The notes beneath the pieces are model-generated. The model saw nothing but the letters and a program-made list of their open reading frames with translations, did not search any database and was not told the origin of the DNA. From assembly GCA_030765045.1 (NCBI GenBank), contig CM060967.1:151905751-151969750 (forward strand): a stretch of DNA of 64,000 nucleotides, given 5' to 3'. Below are positions 35,985 to 47,166 of this stretch, piece after piece. Within the stretch, counting starts at the first letter, position 1. Each line of letters opens with the position of its first letter. The translations under genes were made by a program, and so were the position numbers. The DNA comes from Tenodera sinensis. Lineage: Eukaryota > Arthropoda > Insecta > Mantodea > Mantidae.

Positions 35985-36640
35985 CAGCTCTAATCATTTT
36001 TATTAAAATAGCAAAATATGTTGATATTTGCATTAGAAATAGAATGTGTAACATATCTTGAATATTCTGCAAATAGCCTGTGGGGTTTTCTCCATTCAGA
36101 ATAAATTTTGTGAAATTGGTGAACTGTAATAGGCAGACAAAAACTTCATTTTCATCACCACCATCACCATCACCGCCACCACCACCATCATCATTTTCTT
36201 CTTATCTGATTACCCTCCACTTTTGTAGGACTTACAAGCCTGTGCCTAGGGTCAGATGCTTGTCGGGGAGCAGAGCAATCTATGAACTGAATAGTGAAGA
36301 CCTGGGAGCGCATGGTCAACGAAGCACCAGGTATGATAGTGAGGAAGAAGATATGAAATGCAGGTGAAATAAATGATTGGAAAGGTGATGAAGGAGCCAT
36401 TGGTGGAATGAGTGGCAGGGAAACCGGAGAACCCAGAGAAAACCCATATAGACCCCACTTTGTCCACCACGAATACCACATGCGGGTCCCCAGGCCACCT
36501 AGGTTGTAGGCCAACGGTCTAACCGCTCAGCGGCAGCATTGTCTTCAAAAAATGTAGGTCTTGTTAAAGCACACAACCTACCTATGTCAACAGATTTTTA
36601 AATGAATATTCTTATTCGTTTGAATTTTCAAATGCTTAGA
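35985..36640 (+). repeat. ACTTTC-family fragment interrupted by SINE3
   Basis: 35985-36142 (CAGCTCTAATCATTTTTATT, GCAAATAGCCTGTGGGG, GTGAACTGTAATAGGCAGAC) continues at about 36545-36640 (AAAAATGTAGGTCTTGTTAA, AGCACACAACC). The two parts match consecutive segments of complete copies, so the ~400 bp between them is an insertion. Confidence 0.6.
36143..36540 (-). repeat. SINE3: tRNA-like head, long body, (CAT/CAC)n end
   Basis: On the minus strand the insertion begins with a tRNA-like head (GCTGCCGCTGAGCGGTTAGA, an A-box match). The B box is poorly kept. The body contains GGGTTTTCTCTGGGTTCTCC, TCACCTTTCCAATCATTTAT and CACTATCATACCTGGTGCTT, and ends in a GATGGTGATGGTGG-type simple repeat. A related fragment lies at 19150-19290. 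A short CTTCA occurs at both borders but is too brief to prove a target duplication. Confidence 0.5.
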
Positions 36641-36859
36641 TACCGACATATGGTAACTTGGGACACATAGGCAACTTGGGACAAATGAGCCACTTTTTAA
36701 AAACCAAGCAGCAATTCGAGGAATTGCACTGCTTTGGTGGTGGTTTGAGCACAAATGGATACAAACAGCTAGAGGGAAACCTGAAGTATTATAACTTCGC
36801 TGCAGTGACACCCACCCGAAACAGGTCTGTCCTAGGCCAATTACGGACATGCCCACCTG

Positions 36860-37245
36860 TGTAAACTGCTAGGGTAAGCACATGGGCTGCTTTGGTGGGT
36901 GTCCCACTAGGAAATGAGCAATTGCCTCCAGGCACCCACAGTCGACGCAGAGGTCAACTCCCACCAGTGGAGACCTGGGGCGACCCTCCACCTCAAGCGT
37001 TCAGGAATAACACCAGCCACACTGGGCCAAGCCTTCCAGGGGATCGTATGCCGGTATGCCGAGGTAATACAGCACTGCCCGACACCTTCCCAGATGCCTC
37101 GAGCCACACAACAAACACAGCACAAACATATTGTACAACGCCAATCTCAGATCAAACCAACCACACAGCCAACTCTTAGGCTGCAGAGGGACATCAAGAC
37201 CCAGGAGCTCAAATCGGCAACCAGTTGTCGGAGAGGAGTGAATAT
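36860..37245. other. GC-richer unidentified segment
   Basis: This segment is richer in G and C than the surrounding ~40 kb and stays open in several frames on both strands (for example 36914-37273 plus). No domain or repeat partner was recognised. Base composition suggests a LINE or other insertion fragment, not a proven gene. Confidence 0.3.
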
Positions 37246-37439
37246 TTTCCCAACATATATTTATCACTTATAATAACTTGCTCACCCTCTTTATTTCCTT
37301 TCTTCTTTGGCTGTTGTATTATCAGTTTCTGCCTGTTTTCCTTGCAATTATTTGACCCCCCTTCCTCTGCATTCTCAGATACATTCTATATTCTGTCTAT
37401 TCCTCTGGTAGAGATCACATTTCCTTAATTAATTAAGAG

Positions 37440-38712
37440 TGGTTTGGTTTACTAATAAATGATTGAGTCACGCAAGAGTTTTTTTTTTACAATCTTACTT
37501 TATTTTTTTTTATTTTTTCTTTATTTTATGGAACATAGTACACAAAGAAAACAGCATTAATGGCTAGTTAACATATATACAAAGTTATTTTAATATTGTT
37601 CTATCATTAGAACCACAAATGCTTGTTATAACATTTTAAATGTGACATACATATTATTTCACAAATATTGCACACTCCACCTTCTCCACAGAAGATACCT
37701 AATTATATGATGCAACAGTCCTAGTGAAATGAAATTTTATTTCCATAATTTGCTCATCTTTCTCTGCCAGATTAAAACTTTTAATAAAATAACATGTGTG
37801 TTTCACAATGGAATTGTAAGAGCACCATTCAAGAACCATTTACCTTATGCTTCAGATTTTCTTTTTTAAAGAAAACACTACCTTTGATCTTAACGTTCAA
37901 AGCAACAAGGATATTGGACAGTATCTTCTTAACAATATTGGTACAGTGAAAAAAAGTATCTTATTACACGGCACAATGCTATAAACCCTTAAGATTGCAA
38001 TGTACAGCATAGGCTAATACAAAAGTGACAAATTAAAGAAAAACATGTTACTGTTATACCTGTTCCAATTTCTTAATATTCACACCACAGCAGTAATACA
38101 CCCCAAAAGAAAGACCTCAATCAAGAGCCTTTATGCTTACTTATAACAAAGAAAAATAAGTTTTAATTATTGATTACAAAATATTTATATATCACATTAA
38201 CAATGATGGAAGGTACAGAGATTAAGCACATGAAACCTTACTTTTTATTTTTTAAGTTTCCATGCAAAAATATTAAATTTTTACGGCCTAGCTTATTCTT
38301 AATTATTTTTATGTAAGTTGCAGACTACCGAGAATAGAGTCAATTCTCCATCATTTACAAATACAAATGAATAAGGTTCAACTTTTCTTAAACGATTTCA
38401 AATGTTTGAGCTTTGGCTGGATTACTGTTAAAATTTTATTTTAAAGTTTGAAAAAATGAATGACAAAGTGTCCTCAAAGATTAACTCAGATTAGGAATTA
38501 TAAGTATCAGTGAATGTTCTGCTTGTGAAACAGTTCATACATGTAAGATGCTAATTGTATAGGTAAAGTTGAAATGCTCTCTAAGCTTAATATTAATTTC
38601 AGCATTATGGTTCTTGAAGGGGCTCAATCTAGTTATGCTCTCAGCTTTGCATATATACAATCTTCCATTGTGTACACATTTATAACACACTTCACTTCTG
38701 ACTGCATGATTT
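37440..38712 (-). other. Probable 3' UTR and downstream region of the coiled-coil gene
   Basis: This lies just downstream (minus strand) of the stop codon at 38713. It is AT-rich and has several AATAAA-type signals on the minus strand (seen as TTTATT near 38247, 38439 and 37500-37530). Which one is used cannot be told. No mobile-element domain was seen. Confidence 0.35.
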
Positions 38713-38923
38713 TTATGCATTCATGTCCGCTATCCTAGAACAAATCATTAATCTTTGCTGCAATTTCTTTTTTAATTTGTTGCACTCTTCTTTGTAATAG
38801 CAGTTCTGTATTTCAGTCAGGTCCTTTTGTAAGGAGTCTCTATGCTTCTGCAGGAGATTTTGTTCATTCTTCTGCTGTAGCACCATACTGGAGCTTTCGA
38901 GTAAGCTCTTATGAGCTGAACAC
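38713..38923 (-). CDS. Coiled-coil gene, terminal exon with stop
   Basis: A good acceptor (TTTCATTTCAG|G) precedes one base that completes an Arg codon from the previous exon. Then come 69 codons and TAA at 38713-38715. The peptide (CSAHKSLLESSSMVLQQKNE, then NLLQKHRDSLQKDLTEIQNC, KEECNKLKKKLQQRL) is Gln/Lys/Glu/Leu-rich with heptad-like spacing, as in coiled coils. Frame and phase agree exactly with the exon at 42656-42823, and there is no internal stop. The protein family was not recognised. A structural or complex-assembly role would fit a coiled coil but is inference only. Confidence 0.72.
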
Positions 38924-39146
38924 CTGAAATGAAAGTATTATTATGCTACAGAGTGAAATACAAGATGCATCAAAAACTGCACTAAAAATAGGTAACTTTT
39001 GCAATTTAACATTCAAGTTGTCAACAGTTCAAAGAATTTTCTGTGGTTTTTTTAATACATACAGACATTCAACTGTTATATACGAATTATCACCGGGTCA
39101 TTCTTTTGTTCTGTACATACATTCTGGTCATTCATTTATTTAGTCA

Positions 39147-39550
39147 GTGCCAGCAACTATGTCCCATAAATCATCAAAAAACAATTTATTACACCTAACA
39201 ATTGATTAACAATCAAAATAGCACTCCATTTTAATTTGACAACTGTGTTTTTAACAATTGTTCTTTTAATAATTAGTGTATTTTTCCAGAAAAAAAAGGT
39301 AATTTGCTAATGTTTAAAATATAGTGAGATTTTTTAGAGATTATAAACTGGTTTTCTGTTATAACAAGAGAAGATTGAAATACATGCAATTTTTGGGTTT
39401 TATTTTCCTCAGTTGACAGTGCTGAGCAAGTTGTACTACACTAACTGAAATTAATGTAATTTAGTGTTTTTCAATACAATTTAACATTTTCTGGTCAAAT
39501 CTTTGTGATATAGTATTTAAATTCATATTTTATTTATGAAATATTTCAGG
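39147..39550 (+). repeat. Unclassified interspersed repeat R1, copy 2
   Basis: Same order of landmarks as 2326-2645: TGTCCCATAAAT, CAATTTATTACACC, ACAAGAGAAGATTGAAATAC, GACAGTGCTGAG, AACATTTTCTGGTCAAATCT and AGTATTTAAATTCATATT. It carries extra sequence in the middle and lies in an intron of the coiled-coil gene. Confidence 0.6.
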
Positions 39551-39924
39551 TAAAATATTCAACAGTCTGATCTTCCCAGATAAATTCTCTTGCCCCACTT
39601 GAGAATTTATTGATTATGTCAGACGTCTTATGGTATAACTTGTGATAAACACATCTGTGGAGGTCCAATTTAAAACTTCGAAATATGTTTAGTAAAGTTA
39701 TGTAGTTAAATTTATTATTATGTGTAGTTAAATTGAAATCTAAATACTCTAGATTTTTAAGTCTTGCATGATGTAGAATAAGCATCATCAACTGATCAGC
39801 AATTTAGATCTGAAGGCAGTAACCTCCAGCCAAAGTGATTGTGCAGAACTGTATTGCAAAAATAGTAAAAATCATGTTGTGTTACCTTAAAGATGTATTA
39901 TCACTATTATTATTGATTATGATT

Positions 39925-39934
39925 ATTATTCTTG

Positions 39935-40008
<74 letters not shown>
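39925..40008 (+). repeat. (ATT)n microsatellite
   Basis: More than 20 consecutive ATT units, preceded by degenerate units from about 39900. Confidence 0.95.
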
Positions 40009-40010
<2 letters not shown>

Positions 40011-40019
40011 CCAGATAAT

Positions 40020-40925
40020 GAATCAGAATCAGGAACTGAAGAGGGAAGAAAGATAATTAAATGAACAGAAATTTTCATTCAAAGGACCTAAACTACAAGC
40101 GGAGAGAAGATACAAGAAAATTAATATAGTTTAGAAGAATAGCAAGGGAACATGGGAAGGGAGCTGTTATAAGAAACTTTCAACTGTGGCTAGACAACAG
40201 GAATGCAGACCCAGTAGGCAACACAAGGGACAATATGGACAAAGTCAGAACAGAAAGAAATGCTGAACCAGAAATGGGCAAGAAGGAAGCACATTCAGAA
40301 TGAAGAGGTCATTGCAAGTGGTGCTGTTTTTGCTATTATTTATTATGGAATGCGCTGTGCTATGAGACTCGTTTTCTATCTAGGTCGTGGAAACGGATGG
40401 AATGAAATATCACACAATAATTCTTCACTACGATGTAATATTTTATTAACACTTCATCGATACTTTATATTAAGTAATTCCTATCAGCACCATTCCAAAT
40501 GCTTAAAAACCTTTCCACTTTTTCACTTAGTGGAATTTATGCTTGATGAAAGTTTGGTGAAAGTTCCATGTTCACACTACATAAAAATGTCTTTTCAGCT
40601 CGGAGATACACACGCGAGTGAACAGTTTTTTGGCGTTGTTTGACGCGACACCGCCTTTTTCATATTCATCCCCGCATGTGTCCATCAAATAGTTCTTTCT
40701 CGTTAGGGAAGCAATTTCTAATCATCCTCCCCTACTTTTATTATGGAACACATAAAATTCTAATATTTATACACATATATTAAAATCAAATATGGAAAGA
40801 TTTATGAGGTCTTTGTGCAAACTTAGTTGTTCGTAACAATGAACCTTATCAACATGTTTTTGTCATTTAATTATCTTATACCAACATCAAAAAACGAATT
40901 ACACTTTTAACAAACATTCACATGA
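40020..40925. other. Intronic stretch, no recognised feature
   Basis: Purine-rich to about 40300, then an open frame to 40643 without any recognisable domain. Presumed intron of the coiled-coil gene. Confidence 0.3.
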
Positions 40926-40934
40926 ACGATTTTC

Positions 40935-41132
40935 TTTTGGGGTCTTCTAATAATTTTATTGTCATTCAAATATCTTACACATACAGTATTTTAATCAAAA
41001 TCTGATTTTTGAGAAAATAAAAATTAACAACATTTTTTCCATGTGAAGTGTAGTGCAGGATGACAGGATTTGGTTTAAAATCTTTGTCACATCCTTGGAA
41101 GGCGCTGAACTTTAAATACCAAGTTTAATCTA
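40935..41132 (-). repeat. ACTTTC-family fragment
   Basis: Reverse-orientation middle segment: CAAATATCTTACACATACAG, TTTTAATCAAAATC, TTTTTGAGAAAATAAAAATT, CCATGTGAAG and ATCCTTGGAAGGCGCTGAAC. Confidence 0.55.
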
Positions 41133-42167
41133 TAAATGTAATAATAACTTAGACACTATAAGCTTCACTTATCTTAGTATCTGCTGCAAGTTCTTGAAAT
41201 CCAAGGCAGACTGCAGTTTCTGGAATATTCATTCTTATCATTGGTGCCTCTGGTTACGAAGACCGCATATACTGGCAGGGAGAGCTCGGGATGCTGATCA
41301 CATCCCACTCTCCACCACTGAACCCCACTCATGATGCCTGTAGTAGGCAGAGATGGGGGATCCAGCAGCTGGGTGGTAGGGAAAGCCTACCCTTAAAGGG
41401 CTGTAGTGCCACAGGACAGATACATCATCTGTGTCAAGAAGATTCCATTTGGAATTTGTGAAGGGGACATGTTGATGCCTCCTACTAGCTTTTTTATTCT
41501 GTGAAACTCAAAGGGGTACAGATGTACTACAATACCAATGCCAGTCACCTTTACCCTGCACAGTCATACCTCTAAGCCAGGGCCTCTCAGGATGCATGCA
41601 CTGATCATTGTACAGTGCAAGGTGCAAGATACGAAAAGTTGACCTCATTGTGAACTTCCACTTGCTCTCTCCTTATGCTTCTCTCTCTCTCTCTCTTGCT
41701 TGCTTTGTTGTGTGCCTCTTCCTCACTGCATAATGTTTACGTGCAGAGTGTTAAGCTGGTTAATTTGGTTTTTAATACCAAATCTGCTCTTTTGTTTTAA
41801 AAATCTAGTACTGGTACACAACTTCATTTTTGGATAAAGAATGCTCTTCTCTAAGATGTAGCAACCACTAATTTTTCCTCTCTGGTGTCCCCTATGATTT
41901 CTGTTACAGTGTCTCCTTCCTTGCTTTCTTTGGTGCAGGTTGCTCCATGATTAGGTAATTGTATAGCACATCTCTATTTCATTGATAAGCTAGCTGTCTA
42001 ACAACACAGGCTTCCACAATTCTTTGTGCTGCAGCGTGCAAGTTGAACCAAGCTTAACTGAGTTGCCACAATGAATGGTGCAAGGAAGCTCTGCAACTTG
42101 TATTGCACCTGGTGTGATTTTAAGCTTTGAGAGGCCTTGCTCCTTGCTCTAAGCTAAAGCAAATGGA

Positions 42168-42190
42168 GGGGGGGGGGGGGGGGGGGGGGG
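42168..42190 (+). repeat. Poly-G tract
   Basis: A run of 23 G, unusual in AT-rich DNA, followed by AAGAGGAG. Its length may be unreliable in the assembly. Confidence 0.9.
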
Positions 42191-42655
42191 AAGAGGAGAA
42201 TTATCAGCAATGTCACTTTTTGGTACCTCTGATTTATAAGGGGTTTTCCTGGAGATGGGAACCATCTACACCAATTTCTAGTTCTCCATTCTCCAGAACC
42301 CCTTGCCAGTGAATTCCTTCAAAATCCAAGAGTATACAGTTTAGAATTAAAAACACATTAAAGCCTACATTATGTTTAGTTATTTCCTTTCTAACATAAA
42401 ATCCTGTTCATAAGATTTTACACACAGCATCTCTATAATGTTCTAATAATCTAACAAGGCCAGTTGTTAAGAAAAGCTGTTCAGATCTTTAACCATTTTA
42501 GCCTGATTCACTTAAATTTTTTCCACATTTCTTATCACAGTTCTGCACATCAGAGATTGACATACTCTGTCAGATTAATCAAGAGAATGAAATCTTTTAC
42601 ATTTGTTTCCAATATTATCGTTTAAATACTTTTTCCTCCAGTAAACAAAGCTCAC

Positions 42656-42823
42656 CTATTTTTCAAGTTTTCCTCAACAGCAGTCTGTCTCTCATATGCA
42701 CGTTCAATGTAACTGTACGCCTTACTGAACTTTTCCTCTTGTTTGTCGAGTTCCACTAGAGTTTCCTCTGATTCTTTTATTTCATTCTCCAAGATCTCAA
42801 TGCTGTTTTTCAGAAACATTTGC
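42656..42823 (-). CDS. Coiled-coil gene, internal exon
   Basis: Acceptor ATACTTTCAG|G and donor AATAG|GTGAGC bound 168 bases (phase 2 in, phase 2 out). The 55 full codons read QMFLKNSIEILENEIKESEE, TLVELDKQEEKFSKAYSYIE and RAYERQTAVEENLKN. Charge and Leu/Ile spacing are those of a long coiled coil. The first base completes an Arg codon begun in the exon at 53740-53855, and the last two begin another finished in the terminal exon. That three-way phase agreement is the main evidence. No enzyme or binding motif is seen. Confidence 0.75.
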
Positions 42824-43382
42824 CTGAAAGTATTTCAGCCAAGAATATTATTAGTTTACTGAGTACATTTTTGATACTAATGAATGTGTACAAAGAAGTG
42901 GATTATTAGTACACTTTGTTTAAATAGAGACTCTTAAAGAGAACCACGCTTTCTTTTTAACACAATGATACAATAAGCAGAGACACAATTTTATGGTGAA
43001 TAAAAATTGTGAATGCCAGTATAAAAAGAAGGCTCAAAGAGGGATAAAAGCAATGAAATAAAATATCAAATATTGCTATTATAATTTACATTTCAAATGT
43101 TATATGTAGCATGCTCATTGAAATAACAAGTGAACATGGCTTCTAAGTTACCTGCTGTAATATTGGTTCTTTTAACTGACAAAATATTGTACACTGAAAG
43201 AGCTACTTCACAATGACCATTAGAAATTGAAATATAGGTAGACTGTGGTTCTCAGTGCCCCATTCTACACTGAGCATGAAAGACCACTTAATTTTGCTTC
43301 ATAAGCCTGTTTATCTAGCTTGAGGTTCTTTTACATACCATGAGCCTGACACGGAACCACTGGCTTTACTTTCATTCCAAAG

Positions 43383-43452
43383 GAATGCTCTCTGCCGGGT
43401 GTGAACCCGCAACCTAGGGAACCAGAGGCTAGCATATTACCCCTAGACCATA
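43383..43452 (-). repeat. tRNA-like sequence (probable SINE head)
   Basis: On the minus strand CTATGGTCTAGGGGTAATAT resembles an A box with D-arm, and GCGGGTTCACACCCGGCAGA a B box with T-arm. The acceptor stem does not pair well, so a functional tRNA is unlikely. Confidence 0.4.
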
Positions 43453-43589
43453 GAGGATGATGTTTGTTGCCATGGAAACTCTTTTAAGCACATGTATGGA
43501 CCTAGCTGTCAGAATGGACTTGTTTTACTGTAACTGTACAATCATACACTTTGGCTCTACAGTGCATTAATACACAAAACAAACTCGGT

Positions 43590-43815
43590 TGATTACAGGA
43601 CATGATTGTCTGGCAAAACATTTAAACAGAATTGGGATATATTCTTCACCACTCTGTCCTCTATGTGATCTGCAAGAGGAAATGGATTGAGACCACCTTC
43701 AAATATGCCCGGCCACTTCTAATGCCCCATCCATCAGTGAAAAATATTGGAGAGCAAGAGGATTAATGACTTCATTGTCAGAAATCCAGCATTAACTAAC
43801 AACAACAAAACAAAC
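43590..43815 (+). pseudogene. I-like LINE 3' end, second copy
   Basis: Begins GGTTGATTACAGGACATGAT and continues almost identically to 19610-19795, through CACTCTGTCCTCTATGTGAT (CPLCD-type motif) to AACAACAAAACAAAC. This copy keeps about 60 bases missing from the first (GAAAAATATTGGAGAGCAAG region). 5'-truncated and non-coding. Confidence 0.75.
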
Positions 43816-43828
43816 TCAGCATTAAACT

Positions 43829-43964
43829 ATTGTTTATTTATGCCAACAAGCTTACTGCTGTGTTTTTAAACACACAAGCCGTGTGTGGGCAATGTTTAAG
43901 AGGTGGAATCAGGACTGAGAAACCCGGCTATGACTTTGAATTTTTCAGTCCTGATTCCACCTCT
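43829..43964 (-). repeat. Foldback SINE-F copy with 13-bp target duplication
   Basis: The insertion is flanked by TCAGCATTAAACT at 43816-43828 and 43965-43977. On the minus strand it starts with an inverted core (AGAGGTGGAATCAGGACTGA, then a tRNA 3'-end remnant TCATAGCCGGGTTT). It then gives the direct core (TCAGTCCTGATTCCACCTCT) and the tail (GCCCACACACGGCTTGTGTG, GTTGGCATAAATAAAC). The 23-base arms pair perfectly around a short loop. The tRNA-like head has been lost. The duplications prove the inverted arm is inside the inserted unit. Confidence 0.8.
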
Positions 43965-44414
43965 TCAGCATTAAACTCCTGCCATTCTTGGCATTGAATT
44001 CATACTCCCTGCTGTCTACTGCAGCCTTCCGTAAAATACACAGAACTTATCGTTATGTGTATTTGCAGATTGTGGGAAAACCAGTAGAGGAGTGGTGGGA
44101 ATGTTGTCTTTGGCACTTTGCGTCCAGTGGTGGTGCTGTAGCATAGAAGGTATACTATTCTCTGCATTCATTGAATGCTCCTGTACACCACTGGTTATCT
44201 GTCAACCCACCTTCTCTGCCGCTCTCATTTACCTTTCCTCCTTACTGACAACATAGTTCCATTTCTTCCAGCCACACAGAGTTTGAACTCTTGATCTTGA
44301 ATCTGGCTTTCTATGGTGCAAAAAGTAAAACAATTCTTGTTTTATTCCTGAAATAAATCTTTTCACATCAGTTTCATAGAAACATTGCAATGAAATGTTA
44401 ATTTCATGTTAAAT

Positions 44415-44502
44415 TGTAAATAAACGTTAATTTTGCCAGTAAATATCGCAATAAATTATAAATTTTGTGGTAAATCATAAATAAACACTAATTTTGCCAG
44501 TT
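44415..44502 (+). repeat. Short tandem duplication
   Basis: Two units about 65-70 bp apart share AAATAAAC, then TAATTTTGCCAGT, with diverged sequence between. Confidence 0.4.
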
Positions 44503-45348
44503 GCATTAAAATTCACATCTAATCATGAGAACGTTGGTAATTATGCTGACAATTCAATAGAATTGATTCTGAAACCTTTTTATTGTGTATTAACGTATTT
44601 CGTATCATTGCGATCTACCAAAATATTGTGTCCCTAACAATAAGTTTTAAGAACTACTGTTTCATATGAGACGGGCAGTTCATCTTGGCTGTCACAATGA
44701 AGCTAGTGGGATGCTCAGTGCTGGTTTAGTGGTGGCACCCGGAGTCTACTTCTGCTGCCCTCTCTAAAGTAAATGGGGATCCTTATAAGGTGTTTTGGTA
44801 GGATTTTGGGTGCCTTGGCTTTCTCAGGGAATCAAAGAATATTTTTGACTAGGAGCAAGGACTTGGCTGTGCAGGAATTAGCACAGGTGTCAAAGATCAA
44901 GGGTCCATGGACAGGTAAGAAGTCAATCACAGGCTGGAGTATATTTAACGTCATTGGATTTAGTCTCCACCATAAATGACTCATCATCATATTGTTCTCC
45001 TTGGCCTGCAGGTGTACAGGAACTATTCTCCTTTAGCATGTTTTCTTTTGCAGAAGCAACCTCGTGGCTGTAATAATTTAGGAGAGCTAATTCGGACCTA
45101 TGGTGTAGATTTCACGTCTAACGATATGTCAAGAACTAGGGGCTAAGACACACTTTATCCTCTTTTTATACCAATTGTGGAATCTCTGTGTCTACAGCAA
45201 TTCTAGGTTCTCATTGGGCCTATTTTTGTACAAAACATCGCTTGGGTGTTTTTCTGCCTCTGATAGGCTTCTGGAATCACTACTGTTTCAACTCTGAAGC
45301 CAGCTTCTGGAAAATTCAATGAAAATCACACTTTGCATCGACCTTTAA

Positions 45349-45843
45349 CCCTTTATTGCCTGGTGTGTCTTATAAGATACATTAGCTTTTTTTCCTATTT
45401 GTACTAGTTTTAACTTTTTTTCCCTGCTATATTCTTGTTATACTGTCTGTCACCAATTAAAAATACATATTTGAGACGTTTTGGCTTGTAAAAAATTATT
45501 TTTTATACAATTTATATTGTAGTGTTTTTTTTAATAAGAAAAGAAGCAAAATCCATGCAACCGCAGTCAAATGATACCCCGTCATCATCCACGCGTGCCA
45601 TCACACCGATTATTTTACGTGGGCCCTCCCCGTCCTTTACCACAGGCACATTTGACTGCGGTTGCCGAGACTCGAACTCACGACCTCAGGCTTTGAGTGC
45701 ATGGCCAGTGCACTACGTGTTGCCTTAACGATCATGGCTATCCGAGCCAGCAGGCTGAAGGTCTCCCAGACCGTCTAATCTAAACCGGTTTCGAATTAGA
45801 GGAAGAACGGCATATGTAGCAAAATAATTCAGGCATGAAAGGG
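45349..45843. mobile_element. piggyBac-like MITE
   Basis: The 495-bp unit begins CCCTTTATTGCCTG and ends CAGGCATGAAAGGG, inverted ends agreeing at 12 of 14 bases. It is flanked by TTAA at 45345-45348 and 45844-45847, the exact target rule of piggyBac. A short palindrome (GTCTTATAAGAC-like) lies just inside the left end. No transposase is encoded. A tRNA-like unit and a 17-base inverted repeat occupy the centre. Confidence 0.75.
45557..45740 (-). repeat. tRNA-like SINE with 17-bp inverted repeat inside the piggyBac MITE
   Basis: A minus-strand tRNA-like head (B box GAGTTCGAGTC, near 45667-45680) is followed by GCAACCGCAGTCAAATG, whose exact reverse complement lies about 75 bp further on (45557-45573 and 45649-45665). 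This again couples a tRNA-like head to an inverted repeat, though with unrelated sequence from SINE-F. Target duplications were not found. Confidence 0.5.
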
Positions 45844-46314
45844 TTAACTTTGGCTGACACTAAGGATTGTAACCTCTCACTTTTTCAACAATGTTGCCAG
45901 CAGAAAAACATGTAAACCAAAAATAAGTTCAACTTTTAAAGCTTCAAAGGAAAGAAAATCATATCATTAGTTGCAAAACTATTATTTTATTTAAACTATC
46001 CATTGATATTCTATATTTAAGTCATACGCTGTCCACTTGCATTGAAACTGTGCACTTCCTTCCATCTCCATGCTGCTAAACCAAGAATATTTTTACACTA
46101 ACACATAAACTCAATACATAATTGGTTGAGATTGCTTGCACCTAAGGTTCATCTATATTAATGCCCTACGCATGTATACAAAACTTAAGCAATTAACACG
46201 CTCTACATATCACTTTTATTTTTAGGGAAATAAAGTTTCCACCTCACATAATCTCTGTTGATTGATATGCCCCAAATCGTGTGCTAGTAGGTTACACATT
46301 TCATTAAGCCCCTT

Positions 46315-46504
46315 CACCAAGAAGATTTCAAAAATAAAGCCATTATTCGAAAAAGGATCAAGAAAAGAAGTTACATTTTCTAAAATCACAGAAAAAATTA
46401 TGTTTAGAAGATCTATCCCTTTTTGACAGATACAGCCCTTATTCAGTTTCTAGAAGAAGTTTATTCCAGTATGGATAGTAAAAGCAAACCTCAACCATAG
46501 TATA
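46315..46504 (+). pseudogene. LINE A reverse transcriptase, segment 1
   Basis: The frame reads KISKIKPLFEKGSRKEVT, the step just before RT motif 2, where YRPISLL would follow. After a break it continues TALIQFLEEVYSSMDSKSKP, which precedes the FDLSKAFD motif in CR1/jockey-like polymerases. It stops at the pogo-like insertion at 46505 and resumes at 47167. This is the oldest layer of a nested insertion and is inactive. Confidence 0.65.
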
Positions 46505-47164
46505 CCGTATTTTATCGCATAAGACACCCCCTCGCATATTTCCCACCCCTATGAGTTTTCATCACTAAAAATAATTTACCTATTAAATATCGCATAATTC
46601 CCTCTCCTGGTTCGTTCTTATTGGAGTGGCCTTCAAATGACTTGATAATGTACAACAATCGATGCAGCAGTACCTGTCACGGATAACAATGGATGCAGTG
46701 CTTGCCACAAAATATCATAAAATTGAAATGTAAAGTTGCAGACGTGTTTCTAAGTCAGTTTGTTACAAGTCGTCATATTGTTAAGAAGAGTTTTAAAAAA
46801 AAAAACTGGTATTTGTTGTGCCATTAATGGTTCTGACGACATGTTGTGGAATAGTGAACATGAAGATGTGTTATCTGAGCCAGATATAAATGAAAATAGT
46901 GATGATGGTGACGAAAGTGAGACTGCAGAATAGTCAGAGAAAAGAAACAATGAAACAATACATTGTAGGCCCAATGAAACCGTGGTATGTATCCAGTTCA
47001 TTCACAATTTACTGTATAGCTATATAACTTTTACATAATACTACATGGTTTCCCTTCCTTTCTGAATTCCTAGAAGCACCACTTGCATAATTCCTTCTCC
47101 AGTGTTTTCAAGCAAATTTTTCAAGAAAAAAAATGGGGGTGGGGAATTATGCGATAAAATACGG
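46505..47164 (+). mobile_element. pogo/Tigger-like element with transposase C-terminus, non-autonomous
   Basis: Perfect 18-base inverted ends, CCGTATTTTATCGCATAA and its complement, enclose 660 bp and are flanked by TA (46503-46504 and 47165-47166). Near the right side a reading frame gives KTGICCAINGSDDMLWNSE and an acidic tail EDVLSEPDINENSDDGD, ending at about 46933. This is the typical C-terminus of pogo-type transposases, where (K)CGI..A.DG..DD.LW is conserved. N-terminal and DDE parts are missing. Perfect ends in a decayed host LINE suggest insertion later than that LINE. Confidence 0.8.
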
Positions 47165-47166
47165 TA

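Noticed and set aside
36080..36514. Overlapping open frames on both strands
   Set aside because: They translate the SINE3 insertion and its CAT/CAC repeat; no conserved domain.
39835..40056. Open frame with a poly-isoleucine stretch
   Set aside because: It is a translation of the ATT microsatellite.
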